NCBI GenBank assembly: GCA_020746995.1
Contig: JAGPXD010000001.1
Coordinates: 1,054,001-1,118,000 of the forward strand
DNA: 64,000 nucleotides
Origin: Plectosphaerella cucumerina
Taxonomy: Eukaryota; Ascomycota; Sordariomycetes; Glomerellales; Plectosphaerellaceae
Direction: 5' to 3'
Each line of letters begins with the position of its first letter. Positions within the stretch are counted from its first letter, which is position 1. The position numbers and the translations under genes were made by a program. This document shows, piece by piece, positions 32,797 through 43,182 of this stretch. A model generated the notes under the pieces. The model was not told the DNA's origin. It did no database searches and was given only the letters and a program-made list of their open reading frames with translations.

Positions 32797-35700
32797 ATGG
32801 ACGACGTGTCCAAGTTCCTGCAAGATGTCAAGGAGATGAATGCGCGGAGAACAGAGGAGGATGACGCGCGCCAGAGGGAGCTGGACGAGAAGATACAGCA
32901 GGAGAAGCGGGAGCGCCAGGCCCGTCGCGCAGGTACGTTTCTCGTCTGGCAACCGCTGTTTTTTTTCTCTTGTTTTGTTTGTCCCCGTTGCACCTTGCAC
33001 CCGATCCGTCGAAGTCGAGAGCTGCCAGAGCCAGCCCAAGCCCGAAAATCAACAGCCAAAACAGCAGCCATGCTTATGGCGGCGCCGCGCTTTTAGCTCA
33101 AGGCCCGTCTGGCATAGCTCCATCGGCTTCGCATCGGCCCCAGCCTGTGCTCGTCTCTTTGCTCTCTTGTCCCGTCTTCCATGTCCTCCTCCTCCCGCCT
33201 GGGCCATCTTCCGTCCGAGCCTCAATGCGCTGCCCCTCTGCATGACATGCCATGCCTGCCGGGCCACTCGCTGACGTGCCCCAGAACGCGCCAGATCCAT
33301 TTCTCCCCAGAAATCATCTCCCGCAAACACCCCACCACCTTCGTCCCACCGTAGCACCGCGCGCCTTTCCGAAAGCCTACGCCTCTCTCCCGGCCTCGAC
33401 ACCCAGGGAAGCCCGCGAGATCGTTCGCGAGCATCGCTGTCCAGAGACTCGCCCGACAGGGACGCCTACGGCAGCACAGATCCCACCCGCCGAGACTCCT
33501 CCCACGCACAATACCCAGATCCCGACGAAAAGCCTGCTGCCGCAACCGCCAGCATGGCGTCGCCCACATCGCCCCAGAACAACAACAACCCCCAGGGCCC
33601 GCGCACGCTGTCCTGGCAACGACGCCCGCCGTCCCGCGGCTCCGATCTGTCAAAGAGCAGGCCACTTTCCATGGTCGCCGCACAGAATGCCGCCAACAGG
33701 ACATCCACAAGCACGCCGCCCGAACCCTCGCCCGAGGCCACTGAACAATCTTTTTCCAAAGACCAAATCGCCAATGCATTGGGCTCCAAGGACCCCTCGT
33801 GGTTCAGGCAGACCGCCGACAGGGGAGTCGGCTCGGCTGCCTACCGCAAAAACCAGGTCGAAGACTCCGACACTCTCGACATGTCCTCCGTAAAGACCGC
33901 CCTGCCCGGCATGGAACGCCCGCCGTCTACAGAGACCAGGGAGCTGCCCCGGCCGCCAAGACAGGAAGACTCCTCCCCTGAGCGCCGCCTCGTGTCGCCG
34001 CTGCCCATGCCTACCGCCCCGAGGCTCGACCCGCCGACGCAAGAAGACGAATCGACCGGCCGCCCTGGGTCGGCACTCAACTCGGGTCGCTCCTCGCCCA
34101 CGAGGCCCATCTCCCCGACAAAGGGCATGGGCGGCTTCGTCCAGAGCGCCATGATGAAGCGCTCCGACAGCGTCAAGAGATGGAGCGTCACCTCGCCGCC
34201 CGGTCTCGCCCGCGCCGACTCTGTCGCCTCCAACCGAAACAGTATGCACTCACGATCTCGGTCCCGCCCCACCAGCATGTTCCGCGAGCGATCCGACGCC
34301 TCGATCGACCAAGTCTCGCGGCCGACCTCAAGCCACAGCAACAGCAACAAGGACATGCTCGGCAGCGCTGATGTCACGCCAAAGGCCAAGGAGCCTGCCA
34401 CCGAGCTTCCGCCCCTTGACACGTCGGTCAAGGACCAAGATGACAAGACCACGCCACCCGTCAGCCCCTCCAAGACGATGGACCCCAGGCGCTGGAGCCC
34501 GACAAAGGCGAGCTGGCTCGAAACGGCCCTCAACAAGCCCGAGAGCCCCAAGCCCAAGCCCGCCGCGGCCGTTTCCAACCAGCCCGCGTGGATGGTCGAG
34601 CTGAACAAGGCAAAGGCGCAAAAGACAGGCGGCGACTCGGGAAGGAGCGGTTCCATCTCGTCACGGCACGAGGTCAACATTGGAGGACTTATGCGGTCCA
34701 CGCCAATGGGCGCCGCGGCCAAGCCCCTGCCCACGGGCCTCGGCGGCATCTACTCACCCCCTACACCAGGCCAGCGTTCGTTCCGTGGCAACCTTCGGCC
34801 TACGTCCATCGACAAACCGGAGGTGAAGCCCAAGCCGGAAATGTCTCCCAGCCTAGACTCGGATGTCTTCTCCGACGACTCGAGCGCCCTCAAGCGATCC
34901 TCCACGACGAGCCTCGGCTCCGCCGCCGGGAGCAAGCCCCCCAAGCCGGAGACGCCGCCCAAGAAGGACTTCCGCGCGAATCTCAAGCCTCGCCAGCCTT
35001 CTGCTGCCGGCGGCTCGCAAGGCCAGGGTACCGAGTTCCAAAATGTCTTTGGCAACTTGCGGAGAACCAAGACTCAGAACTACGTTGCGCCCGACGAGCT
35101 CAAGGGCAACATCCTGCGCGGCAAGGCGGCGCTGAACGTGACGGATGGGCCCAAGCCGAGTGAGCGCAAGGATGAGTTCAAGGACGCCATCCTCAAGAAG
35201 AAGGAGGATTTCAAGAAGGCGCAGGAAGAGGGCAAGGGTGTCACGCGGAGTGTCACGTCTCCCATCGACAAGGCCATCCCAGAAGGCCTTGCCCGCGCGC
35301 AGGAGCTGGCAAAGTCGACCACTGGCCGCAACTCCGCTGGATATGGCATCGAGACTATCAAGTCGCCGCAGCAAGAGCAGAGGCCCATTGGCATTTCGCG
35401 GGACGAGCCTGTCGCTCCTCTGCGAGTCCAGAGCCCACCTGTCGAGCCCAAGTCGCCTGCGCTGCAAAAAGAGACCAGCGCCCCTGCACGACTGCAGACC
35501 AAGTCCAGCAGTGGCCTCGCCGACAGATTCAACCCTGCTCTGGCCGGCCTGCTGGCGAGGGGACCTCCCCCCATGGCTGCCAACGGCGGCAAGTCGTCCG
35601 AGGAGGCCGACTCCAAGCCGCCAGCTGCCGCGCCTGCTTCCGAGCCTTCTGCCCCCGGACCCCAGCTCACGCATATGACTAAAGGTCGTGCTCGTGGTCC

Positions 35701-37735
35701 CAAGCGGAAGGCTCCCAGCTCAACACAGTCGACAACTGCATCCAAGCCGACCAGCACGCCCAAGCCTGTGGCTGCGGCTGTCCCTGCTCCTCTCAAGGAG
35801 AACATCCCTCCCAGGGCGGCTGAGACGCCGAAGTCGCCTCCCAAGCCTCTGTCCCCCAAGATGGTCTTTAAGCCGGCGGAGACACCTGTCAAGGACATCT
35901 TCAAGCCGATCCAGAGCCCGCGGTCGCCTCCTCTCCCTACGTCTCCGTCAACTGCCCTGCCAAAGTCGATTCAGGAGCAGGTCACCGCCAGGGCCTCCGC
36001 GAGACCCCTGCCCTCTCCCCCAAAGCCCGCCGAGGTTGCCTCTCCCATGCAACCGGAGCCGCTGTTCGCAGCGCAAAAGTCGCCGCCGGCGAGTAGGCCC
36101 ATTAGCACGTCTACTCCTTTCGCCTCGCTGCGGAGGACGCCGTCGCCTGTCAAGTCGGCGTTTGAGAGACCCGAGGAGGCGCCCGTGTCGCAGCCGTCGT
36201 CGCCGAAGAAGTTGGACATGAAGAGGATGTCTAGGTTCTTTGACGAGCCCAAGACGGAGACCAAGCCGGAGCCTAAGCCGGAGCCTAAGCCGGAGCCCAG
36301 GACCGAGCCGAAGCCTGAGCCTAGGGTGGAAGTCAAGCCAGAGCCAAAGGTTGAGCCCAAGTTTGAGCCCAAACCGATACCGAAGCTGGAGCATAAGAAG
36401 GAGCTCCGCATCGAGCCAAAGCCTCTCGCAGCCGTCGAGACCCCCATGAAGTCCGGCCGTGAGAGCGTCCCGCCGACTCCCGGCTCCCCATCCAAGCAGG
36501 CGAGCGAGGTCTCGTCCCTCCTCAACGGTTTCTTTGGTACATCCCGCCCCAAGCGCGATTACAACGTCGACTCTGCCGAGGTCCTCATGAATAGACCAGC
36601 AGGCGCCCCTCGGGTGCACACAACTGGCTTCGGACTCTTCCAGCTCTTCGGTGACGGCAAGAAGGTGCCGGTTCCGGCACATAACGAGCGCGTGCTCTTC
36701 GAGCAGGATATGTACATCTGCGCGCACCACTTTAATAACGAGGCTGGCAAGAAGGCAACCGAGGTATACTTCTGGGCCGGCGATCAGGTTGCCGAGTCGG
36801 CGATTGAGGATGCGCAGCTCTTCGCCAGCCGCGAGGCCCGCGCCATCGGCGGCCCCCTGATCAAGATCCGCCAGGGAAAGGAGACGCCCGCATTCCTCCA
36901 GGCCATGGGCGGCGTCGTCATCACCCGCCGCGGCTCAGGTAACAAGTACGACTCCCTCGCGGCCAACATGCTCTGCGGACGGCGTCACCTGGGGCAGGTC
37001 GTCTTTGACGAGGTCGACTTCACCCCCGCAAGCCTGTGCTCGGGATTCCCGTTCCTCATCACACAAAACGGCGGTTGCTACCTGTGGAAGGGGCGCGGCA
37101 GCAACGTCGACGAGCTCGGCTGTGCCCGCCTGATAGGTATGGACTTGACACTGACGGGCGAGCTCCACGAGATCGAGGACGGCGCGGAGCCCGCGCGCTT
37201 CTGGGACCTCTTTGGCCCTGGGGCTTCTGGGTCGAAGCCTCACTCTGCGGATCATTGGCGGCTGAAGCCAAACTACGACAAGTACTGCGGCCGGCTTTTC
37301 TGCTCCGACGCCGCGTCGCGACAGCAGGTGAGCCCACATCGCTTCCTCCTGACGACTTGCATGCGCTGACCTCCCTAGATCATCGAGCTGTCCCCCTTCA
37401 GCCAGGCCGACCTCTCGCCCTCGGGCATCTACGTCCTCGACGCCTTCTTCGAGATGTACATCGTCGTCGGCCGCGACGCCCAGCCTCACTACGCCTCGTT
37501 CCGCAACGCCCTCGACTTTGCGCAGGAATACGCCATCCTCGCCTCAGGCATGGAGGATCGGCCTTTCGTTCCCGTCTCGACCGTCGTGCTCGAGGGTATC
37601 CCGCGCGACCTGAAGCGTGTCTTCCGCACGTGGCGCGATGAGCGGAGCCCGACGGCCGCGCCGCAGCAGCTCAAGAGGGGAAGGAGCCTGAGGGTTGTGC
37701 CGCTTACGCAGGCGTTGCAGGCTATGAGCGAGTAA
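32797..37735 (+). CDS. DUF4045 and gelsolin-repeat actin-binding protein
   Basis: Three exons, 32797-32932, 33285-37327 and 37379-37735, encode about 1,511 aa. The N-terminal 45 residues form a charged helix (MDDVSKFLQDVKEMNARR). The long middle is Ser/Pro-rich and disordered with conserved blocks such as KDPSWFRQTADRGVGSAAYR, WSPTKASWLETALNKPESPK and RTKTQNYVAPDELKGNIL. This arrangement is known from fungal proteins as DUF4045. A charged tract with KPEP repeats lies near nt 36,250-36,420. Gelsolin/villin-like repeats fill the last ~400 residues (TGFGLFQLFGDGKKVPVP, YFWAGDQVAESAIEDAQLFA, FLITQNGGCYLWKGRGSNVD). The family presumably binds or severs actin. The 352-nt first intron is long for this genome and could hide a small extra exon. 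Confidence 0.9.
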
Positions 37736-38050
37736 GGGGGAGGGGAGTGTATGAATGGAGAGAGGGAGGCTTGCTGTCTTTGGTTGCATCACACGCGAGG
37801 GGGCGTTGCGGCCGAGCGCCGGGATTGGAGTCTTGTCACAGCTTTTTGTTATTCTCCTCATCCTTGTGGACGGGCGTGTATGGAAGCGGCATATACGATT
37901 TTTCATGCAGTTGCTGAGTTGAGAGCGTGCGAGTGTTGATGTAACAGTCATGGGTGAAAACAGACATCACGATGCTACATTCGCAAGACACTTGATAAGT
38001 AAGCCATGATCCCATATGATTATTATCAACTCCAACGCCCGTCCCTTCAC
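37736..38050. terminator. Convergent 3' flanks
   Basis: These 315 bp lie between two stop codons facing each other, so they should hold both 3' UTRs and polyadenylation sites. The sequence is AT-richer at 37,900-38,020 (ATTTTTCATG, CTTGATAAGTAAGCC). No coding signal is seen. Confidence 0.4.
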
Positions 38051-39874
38051 TTATTTACGTCCATGATGATGTCCCACAAACGCCCCCCATTCCGTATCCT
38101 CCGTCGCCCTGCTCGGCGGGCGTTCCTGCGCCACCGCCGGAGCCTCCTGCTGCTGCTGCTCATCAGTCGAATACACCGACGACGACCAGCTCTGCGGCCT
38201 GCCCAGCCACCCCGACGACGCCGGCCGTTGCGGCGTTCCCCGTCCCTCCAGGATCCGGAGCGTTTCTTCATGGACCTGCCTCGCCGGCTCCACGCTGCGC
38301 ACGCCGCCCCCGTCTCGGACGAGGTTGGAGAGTAAGTCGTCTTCAGGCATCGGCGGCGCGAGACCGAGGTCTGTACGGCCGCCGGAGGTGTGGAGGGTGC
38401 CTTCTGTCCAGAGGCTTGCGGTCTCAGGGGGGTTGAGGAGGTTGGCGGTTGAGGAGGTGCGGTCGACCTGCGGCCTGCGGGAGGATTCCGGGGTGGTGTT
38501 GCTGCTGCCGGGGGTGGGAGGCCGCCAGGAGGCGGGGAAGCGCTGGGTGCTGGTAGATGAGCTGCGGAATAGAGCGTGGAGCTTCTCTGCGCCGGAGGGT
38601 TTCTTCTTCGAAGGGGCGGGTGAGGCGCTGCGGTTGATGGAGGGAGTGCCCTGGGTTCTGAAAGCAGGGTGGACGCGGCCGGCTGGCGTGACGGTTGTCC
38701 AGTTGGAACGGGCACCGGTGTACTCGCCCGAGTTGTCGATGGGATCGGTGGCCTTTTCTTTGCCCTTGCCCCTGTCGCGGCCGTCGTTGCTGAAGTAGTA
38801 GCTGCCTACTTCGTCGACCCATTGGCCGCTATCCTCCTCGCGGCCGTCGAGCTGTACGTCAACGGGGGTTTCGTCGACCGAGTAGCGCTCGACGAGCTGT
38901 TGGCGCCAGTCGTCGACGCGGTCCTGGTTGACCGGCGTGACGGGCGGTGATGGTGCTGGAGGAGGCGGCACGTAGAGAGCAAGCGGTCGAGGCGGCTCAG
39001 GCTGCCTGTTGCTTCCACCGCCGCCGCCCTGAGACGTAGTCCTCTTGAGTGCACGAGGCACGGGAATACCATCATCGTTGAGCTCCAGCACCCTTCGAGG
39101 CAGCTTCTGGTCCCTGCCCGTCCGCCTCCTATGCCTCTCGTTCCTCTTCCGACGCATCTCATACTCCGCATCGCGAACAGCACGGAGCTGATGCGCAAGC
39201 CTGTCGCTCTCCATCATGAGAAACCCAGCGAGATCATCAAAATGATGAATCCACGCCTCGACAAACCGCAGCAACGCCGGCTTGTACCCATCTCCGATCT
39301 TCTGACGTGCGATAATGTTGGCACGCAGATCAACGAGGTTCTCCGCCCTCGCACCCACGCAAGCCAGCATACAAGCCTCGCAGCACGACTGGATCACCGC
39401 AAACTTCTCGGGACGGAACCCAAACCTCTTCTCGAAATCAGCCACCTCGATCCACATGCCTGCAACGCTCGTCATGCGCTTCACAAACGCCAACACCGCA
39501 TCCGAAGGCGGCATATCATCAACGCCCTTGTGGCGACGGATCCGATCGCTCTTGATGCCAACTTCAGAAGCTAGCAACAGGAAGAGCGAACGCATGCGCC
39601 ATGGGTGCAGGCCCTTGTGCGCCTTGCATAGCACAGCAGCGTCAGGGACGAAGGGGACATCGGAGAAGATCTCAGACGCCTTGATGACGCCGCGGGCGAC
39701 GCTGGCCGCGGGACGACGACATGATAAGGGAAGGACGGAGACCTGCTCCTTCTGTCGAGCGAGCCATGATTCCGATGGCTGGGACTGGCTAGGGACGGGC
39801 GCGAGGGAAAGGCACTTTGTGAGCTGTCGCACGGCCACGGACGTGATCTTGTCCGTCTGTTCGCGTAAGGACAT
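38051..39874 (-). CDS. Unknown fungal protein with helical N-terminus and disordered C-terminus
   Basis: Single-exon gene of 607 aa from the ATG at 39874 (MSLREQTDKITSVAV). The first ~270 residues look folded and mostly helical, with conserved-looking stretches such as PWRMRSLFLLLASEVGI, FEKRFGFRPEKFAVIQSCCE and GYKPALLRFVEAWIHHFDD. A basic Arg-rich stretch follows (YEMRRKRNERHRRRTGRD), then a long Pro/Ser/Thr-rich disordered half with a Gln run near the end. I do not recognise a domain. There is no signal peptide or membrane helix. The frame is open upstream of the chosen ATG but has no further ATG; a GTAAGT at about 39,906-39,911 suggests an intron in the leader, which could mean a different first exon. 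Confidence 0.7.
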   Translation of the reverse strand: MSLREQTDKITSVAVRQLTKCLSLAPVPSQSQPSESWLARQKEQVSVLPLSCRRPAASVARGVIKASEIFSDVPFVPDAAVLCKAHKGLHPWRMRSLFLLLASEVGIKSDRIRRHKGVDDMPPSDAVLAFVKRMTSVAGMWIEVADFEKRFGFRPEKFAVIQSCCEACMLACVGARAENLVDLRANIIARQKIGDGYKPALLRFVEAWIHHFDDLAGFLMMESDRLAHQLRAVRDAEYEMRRKRNERHRRRTGRDQKLPRRVLELNDDGIPVPRALKRTTSQGGGGGSNRQPEPPRPLALYVPPPPAPSPPVTPVNQDRVDDWRQQLVERYSVDETPVDVQLDGREEDSGQWVDEVGSYYFSNDGRDRGKGKEKATDPIDNSGEYTGARSNWTTVTPAGRVHPAFRTQGTPSINRSASPAPSKKKPSGAEKLHALFRSSSTSTQRFPASWRPPTPGSSNTTPESSRRPQVDRTSSTANLLNPPETASLWTEGTLHTSGGRTDLGLAPPMPEDDLLSNLVRDGGGVRSVEPARQVHEETLRILEGRGTPQRPASSGWLGRPQSWSSSVYSTDEQQQQEAPAVAQERPPSRATEDTEWGAFVGHHHGRK

Positions 39875-40698
39875 GATGCCCAGCAAAATTTGAGGAAGAA
39901 GAAACTTACGGCTGTTGATGTACGTGTCGGTAGTATGTTGTGTCGTAGGGCTCTCCTGAGAGCCTAGAGGGTAAAGTGAGTGTTGGACCGTGATCGAATT
40001 GTCTGGTTGTGACGGGAGACGGGTGGGCAAACGCCTCCTTATAACATGTTCAACCCAAACAACTGTTCATCCTCAGATGTCGAACAATCTGGTCTGAGGT
40101 TCGACGAGCACCCATGGTCCAGGCACCCTGTTGTCTTCTTCAGCACGATCGTTCGTCACAGCGTGGGGTCTGCGACCATAGTCTCTTTGTCAAGAAGACT
40201 TGACCATAATGGACATGTTTCCAGTACGGTCGGGAGATTGCGACCTCGTTCTCCTGGTCAGGAACAAACAATGGATGACTCCCTTTGTGCGGATCTACCC
40301 AAAATCAGCCTGGACCATCTCTCCACGAAACAAACGAAACTTACAGTCCATGACCAAATCTTGTTCTGATCATCTGCACATTGTCACGAAATTCCAGGTG
40401 GATGGGAACGGTAATGCGGGCTGTTCATTGAGCCTTCGCGGCTGACTCCCCGCTAGAGAAAACCGATAAGAAGCAATAGCCAAGGCTTTTGACCCTCCCA
40501 GTATGACCATGGTCGATGTGCCCAGGTCGCAAATCAGAACCCTTCGCCTCTCGCGTATAGAGCGATGCGAGTCACGCCATACTAAGTCGATGTGCTGCGC
40601 CGTCGTCCCATGTGTCGTACATAATCCATAGATGCCCCAACGCCGATTCATGCCGTGAAGGCTTCGTGAAGTAGCTGCGCCCATGAGCAGGCAGTCTC
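39875..40698. other. Intergenic, promoter of the unknown gene and 3' flank of the LAMMER kinase
   Basis: Both neighbours are on the minus strand. I see no supported gene. The stretch next to 39,875 contains a possible leader intron donor (GTAAGT on the minus strand). Confidence 0.4.
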
Positions 40699-43182
40699 TC
40701 ATACATATCCGTGTGGCAGACGATGCGAGTTGTCCTGCTCCATCCGCAACCTCTCCAGACGAATCTTGGCCGCCTCGGTGCCGTCGTCGGGGTGGGCCGC
40801 CTCCTTGAACCACGGGTGGGCTAGGGCCTGCTTCGCCGTGATGCGATGCTGCGGGTCATACACGAAGATCTTTCGCAGCAGGTCGAGGAAGTTCTTGAAG
40901 AACGAGGTGTTGTGAGGGATAATGTCCTAAGCAAGATTAGCCGGGGTTCTGTGGTGGAAGAGATTGCTATGTGCCTACCTCGAGGCGCTTCATGGCCTTG
41001 ACGAACCGCTTGGACGCCCGCGTGGTCTCTGCGGTAGGGTAGTCAAGCTTGGCTCTCTTGAAGTATCTGTTGACGTCAGAAGCCTGCCATGGGAAGCTGG
41101 GGTGTGGGCGTGACTTACTTGGCTGCAGGATTGCCGCCGCTGCGGGTGGCCATCTTGTTGACGCCCTGGATAAGGTGGGTGTCTATCCTCGAGCCGCACA
41201 CCATTTCCATCATGGCGAGGTGCTCCAGGTTGTCATGCGTCTGGAACAAGGCATCACCTGTGTAGAACTCCACCAGGATGCAGCCGATACTCCAGATGTC
41301 GCAGGGGAATGACCACCCTAGCCCGAGGATAATCTCTGGCGCGCGATAGTGCCGAGTCGATACCACGGACGAGTGGTATTCGTCCTGGAAGGTGGCAGAG
41401 CCAAAATCGATGAGGCGAATCTCCGTGTCGAGCAGCACCCGCCTCTGGTTCGCCTGGCGGTTAACCGACGTTGAGGAGGAGGGAATCTTGCGGTTGTATG
41501 TGAAGGTCTGGTACGTGTTGTCGCAGAGAAGAATGTTCTCAGGCTTGAGATCAGTGTGGATGAGGTTCAGATCATGGAGGACTACGAGGTACGGGTCAGT
41601 GGCCTGCCTGGGAAGGACGGGGCGGGAGGCAGGGACGTACAGGCAACGCTGGTGAGCAGCTGGCGTGCAAAGCTCTGGATCTGGCTGTTGGGGAAGGGCA
41701 CAAAGTTGTTTCCCTTGAGGAAGTCGAAGACGCTCTGGCCGAGGAGGTCCATGACGATACAGATGTGGCCTCGGAAGTCGAAGCAATCCCGCAGGTGGAT
41801 GCATCGGTTGCGGTTCTCGTCATCGTTGGCCTTGAGGGTCTGCAACACGCGAAGCTCGATGCGAGATGCATCGCGGTATTTCTGGACGGAGCGGATGATC
41901 TTGATGGCGACGGCCTTGTTTCGCCTCCGATCCCGGGCTTTGACGACCTTGCCGAATGTGCCCTGACCGAGGAGCTGCACCATTTGATCTGTGTCCTATT
42001 AGTCGATATTCGAGATGAGGGAAGGGGGGCAATGTCGGGCGACGTACATCGGTCGGTGAGGTCGGCATCGGGAACGACAATGTAATGGCCATCGTCGTCA
42101 TCGACCTTGATATTCTTACTGTGCGAGTTCTGCGGGGATGGAGTCAGCGATTGATGTGCGGAATGGGTTGAGACGAGGGGGAGGGATTTTACGTCTGGGA
42201 TGACTCGGACGTTGACCTCGCCGGCCTTCTTGGGCGGATAGGGCGGCGGTCGGTAACTTGGGCAGGTATCGCCGAGGACCTCAATCTCGCGCTTCTTGGT
42301 CTCCTGGGCAATCTGCTGGCGAGTCCGCTTCCGCTTCTGGCCGGCGTGAGGGTCCTCGTAGGGGTAGCCGTTGGAGGACAGCGAGGTAGCGGCGGTGGTG
42401 TTTTGAGCCGAACTTGTTGTCCGGTCAGTAGAGATGGTTGAGCCGCTCGGGGTGGTGTGGTGAGAGCCGGCATACTTGTTATGGTGAAGGGGGTCGAGAC
42501 GCTGTGGCTCATCGTCACGCTTTCGCTTCTTGGCGGGCGGGCGGGCGGCGGCGGAAGAAGCCAGGGCATCGGCAGCGTGAGCGCTGTGCTGCACGACCTT
42601 GACCGCGGACTTTACCCGCCCATTGGCATCGGGCTCGGGGGTGTCGTCAATGACGATAATCTCCTTGGGCAGGCCGTTCTTGTAGAACTTGTTCCAATCG
42701 GGCTCCCTTGAGCGTCTCTTTTTCCTGGCCGGCTCGTTCGCGGCTGAGTGGCCTGTGATGGGAGGCATGACGGGCGAGTATTCCGGGTGCTCGAGGCGCG
42801 AATTGGCTGTAGAGGCGAGGTGGTTTACGGGTCGGGCGGCGTTGGCTGCAGAGGAGCCTATGCCATTTGACGAAGCCGACACTTGGGCGGCGGTCGGATT
42901 CGAGGAGAGTGTCGACGGGGAGTAGTAGGAAGCGTGGGGATGCGGGAGCCTGGCGGAGGTCGCGGTCGCCGGATGAGGGAGGAGGTTGTGGGTGCCGTTG
43001 GGGTGGTTGAGGGCTGATCGGTACGAGGACGAGGTCGACGACGTGGAGGCCGAGGGAGGCGCGATTGCTGCTGCTGCTGCTGTGGAAGTTTGATACGCGG
43101 GGTGGACGTAAGGGTAGTGTGTATGTCTATTGTAATGAGCGTGTGGTGGTAGCGTCGCAGTCGCTGTTGTGGGCGTCGACAT
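40699..43182 (-). CDS. LAMMER (CLK-type) dual-specificity protein kinase
   Basis: Kinase of the Clk/Kns1/Lkh1 family, which phosphorylates SR-type splicing factors and controls growth and stress responses. Six minus-strand exons, 42193-43182, 42048-42129, 41641-41988, 41119-41581, 40979-41066 and 40699-40926, join to 732 aa. The first ~350 residues are low-complexity (His/Pro/Ser/Ala runs) with basic [10 protein letters not shown] and KKRKRDDE nuclear-type signals. The kinase domain then shows [10 protein letters not shown], the ATP lysine in [24 protein letters not shown] and the family-defining EHLAMMEMV, the LAMMER motif. The domain ends with ALAHPWF. All catalytic motifs are intact. Exon joins were chosen from splice signals and keep frame throughout. 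Yeast Kns1 and fission yeast Lkh1 are the likely counterparts. Confidence 0.94.
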
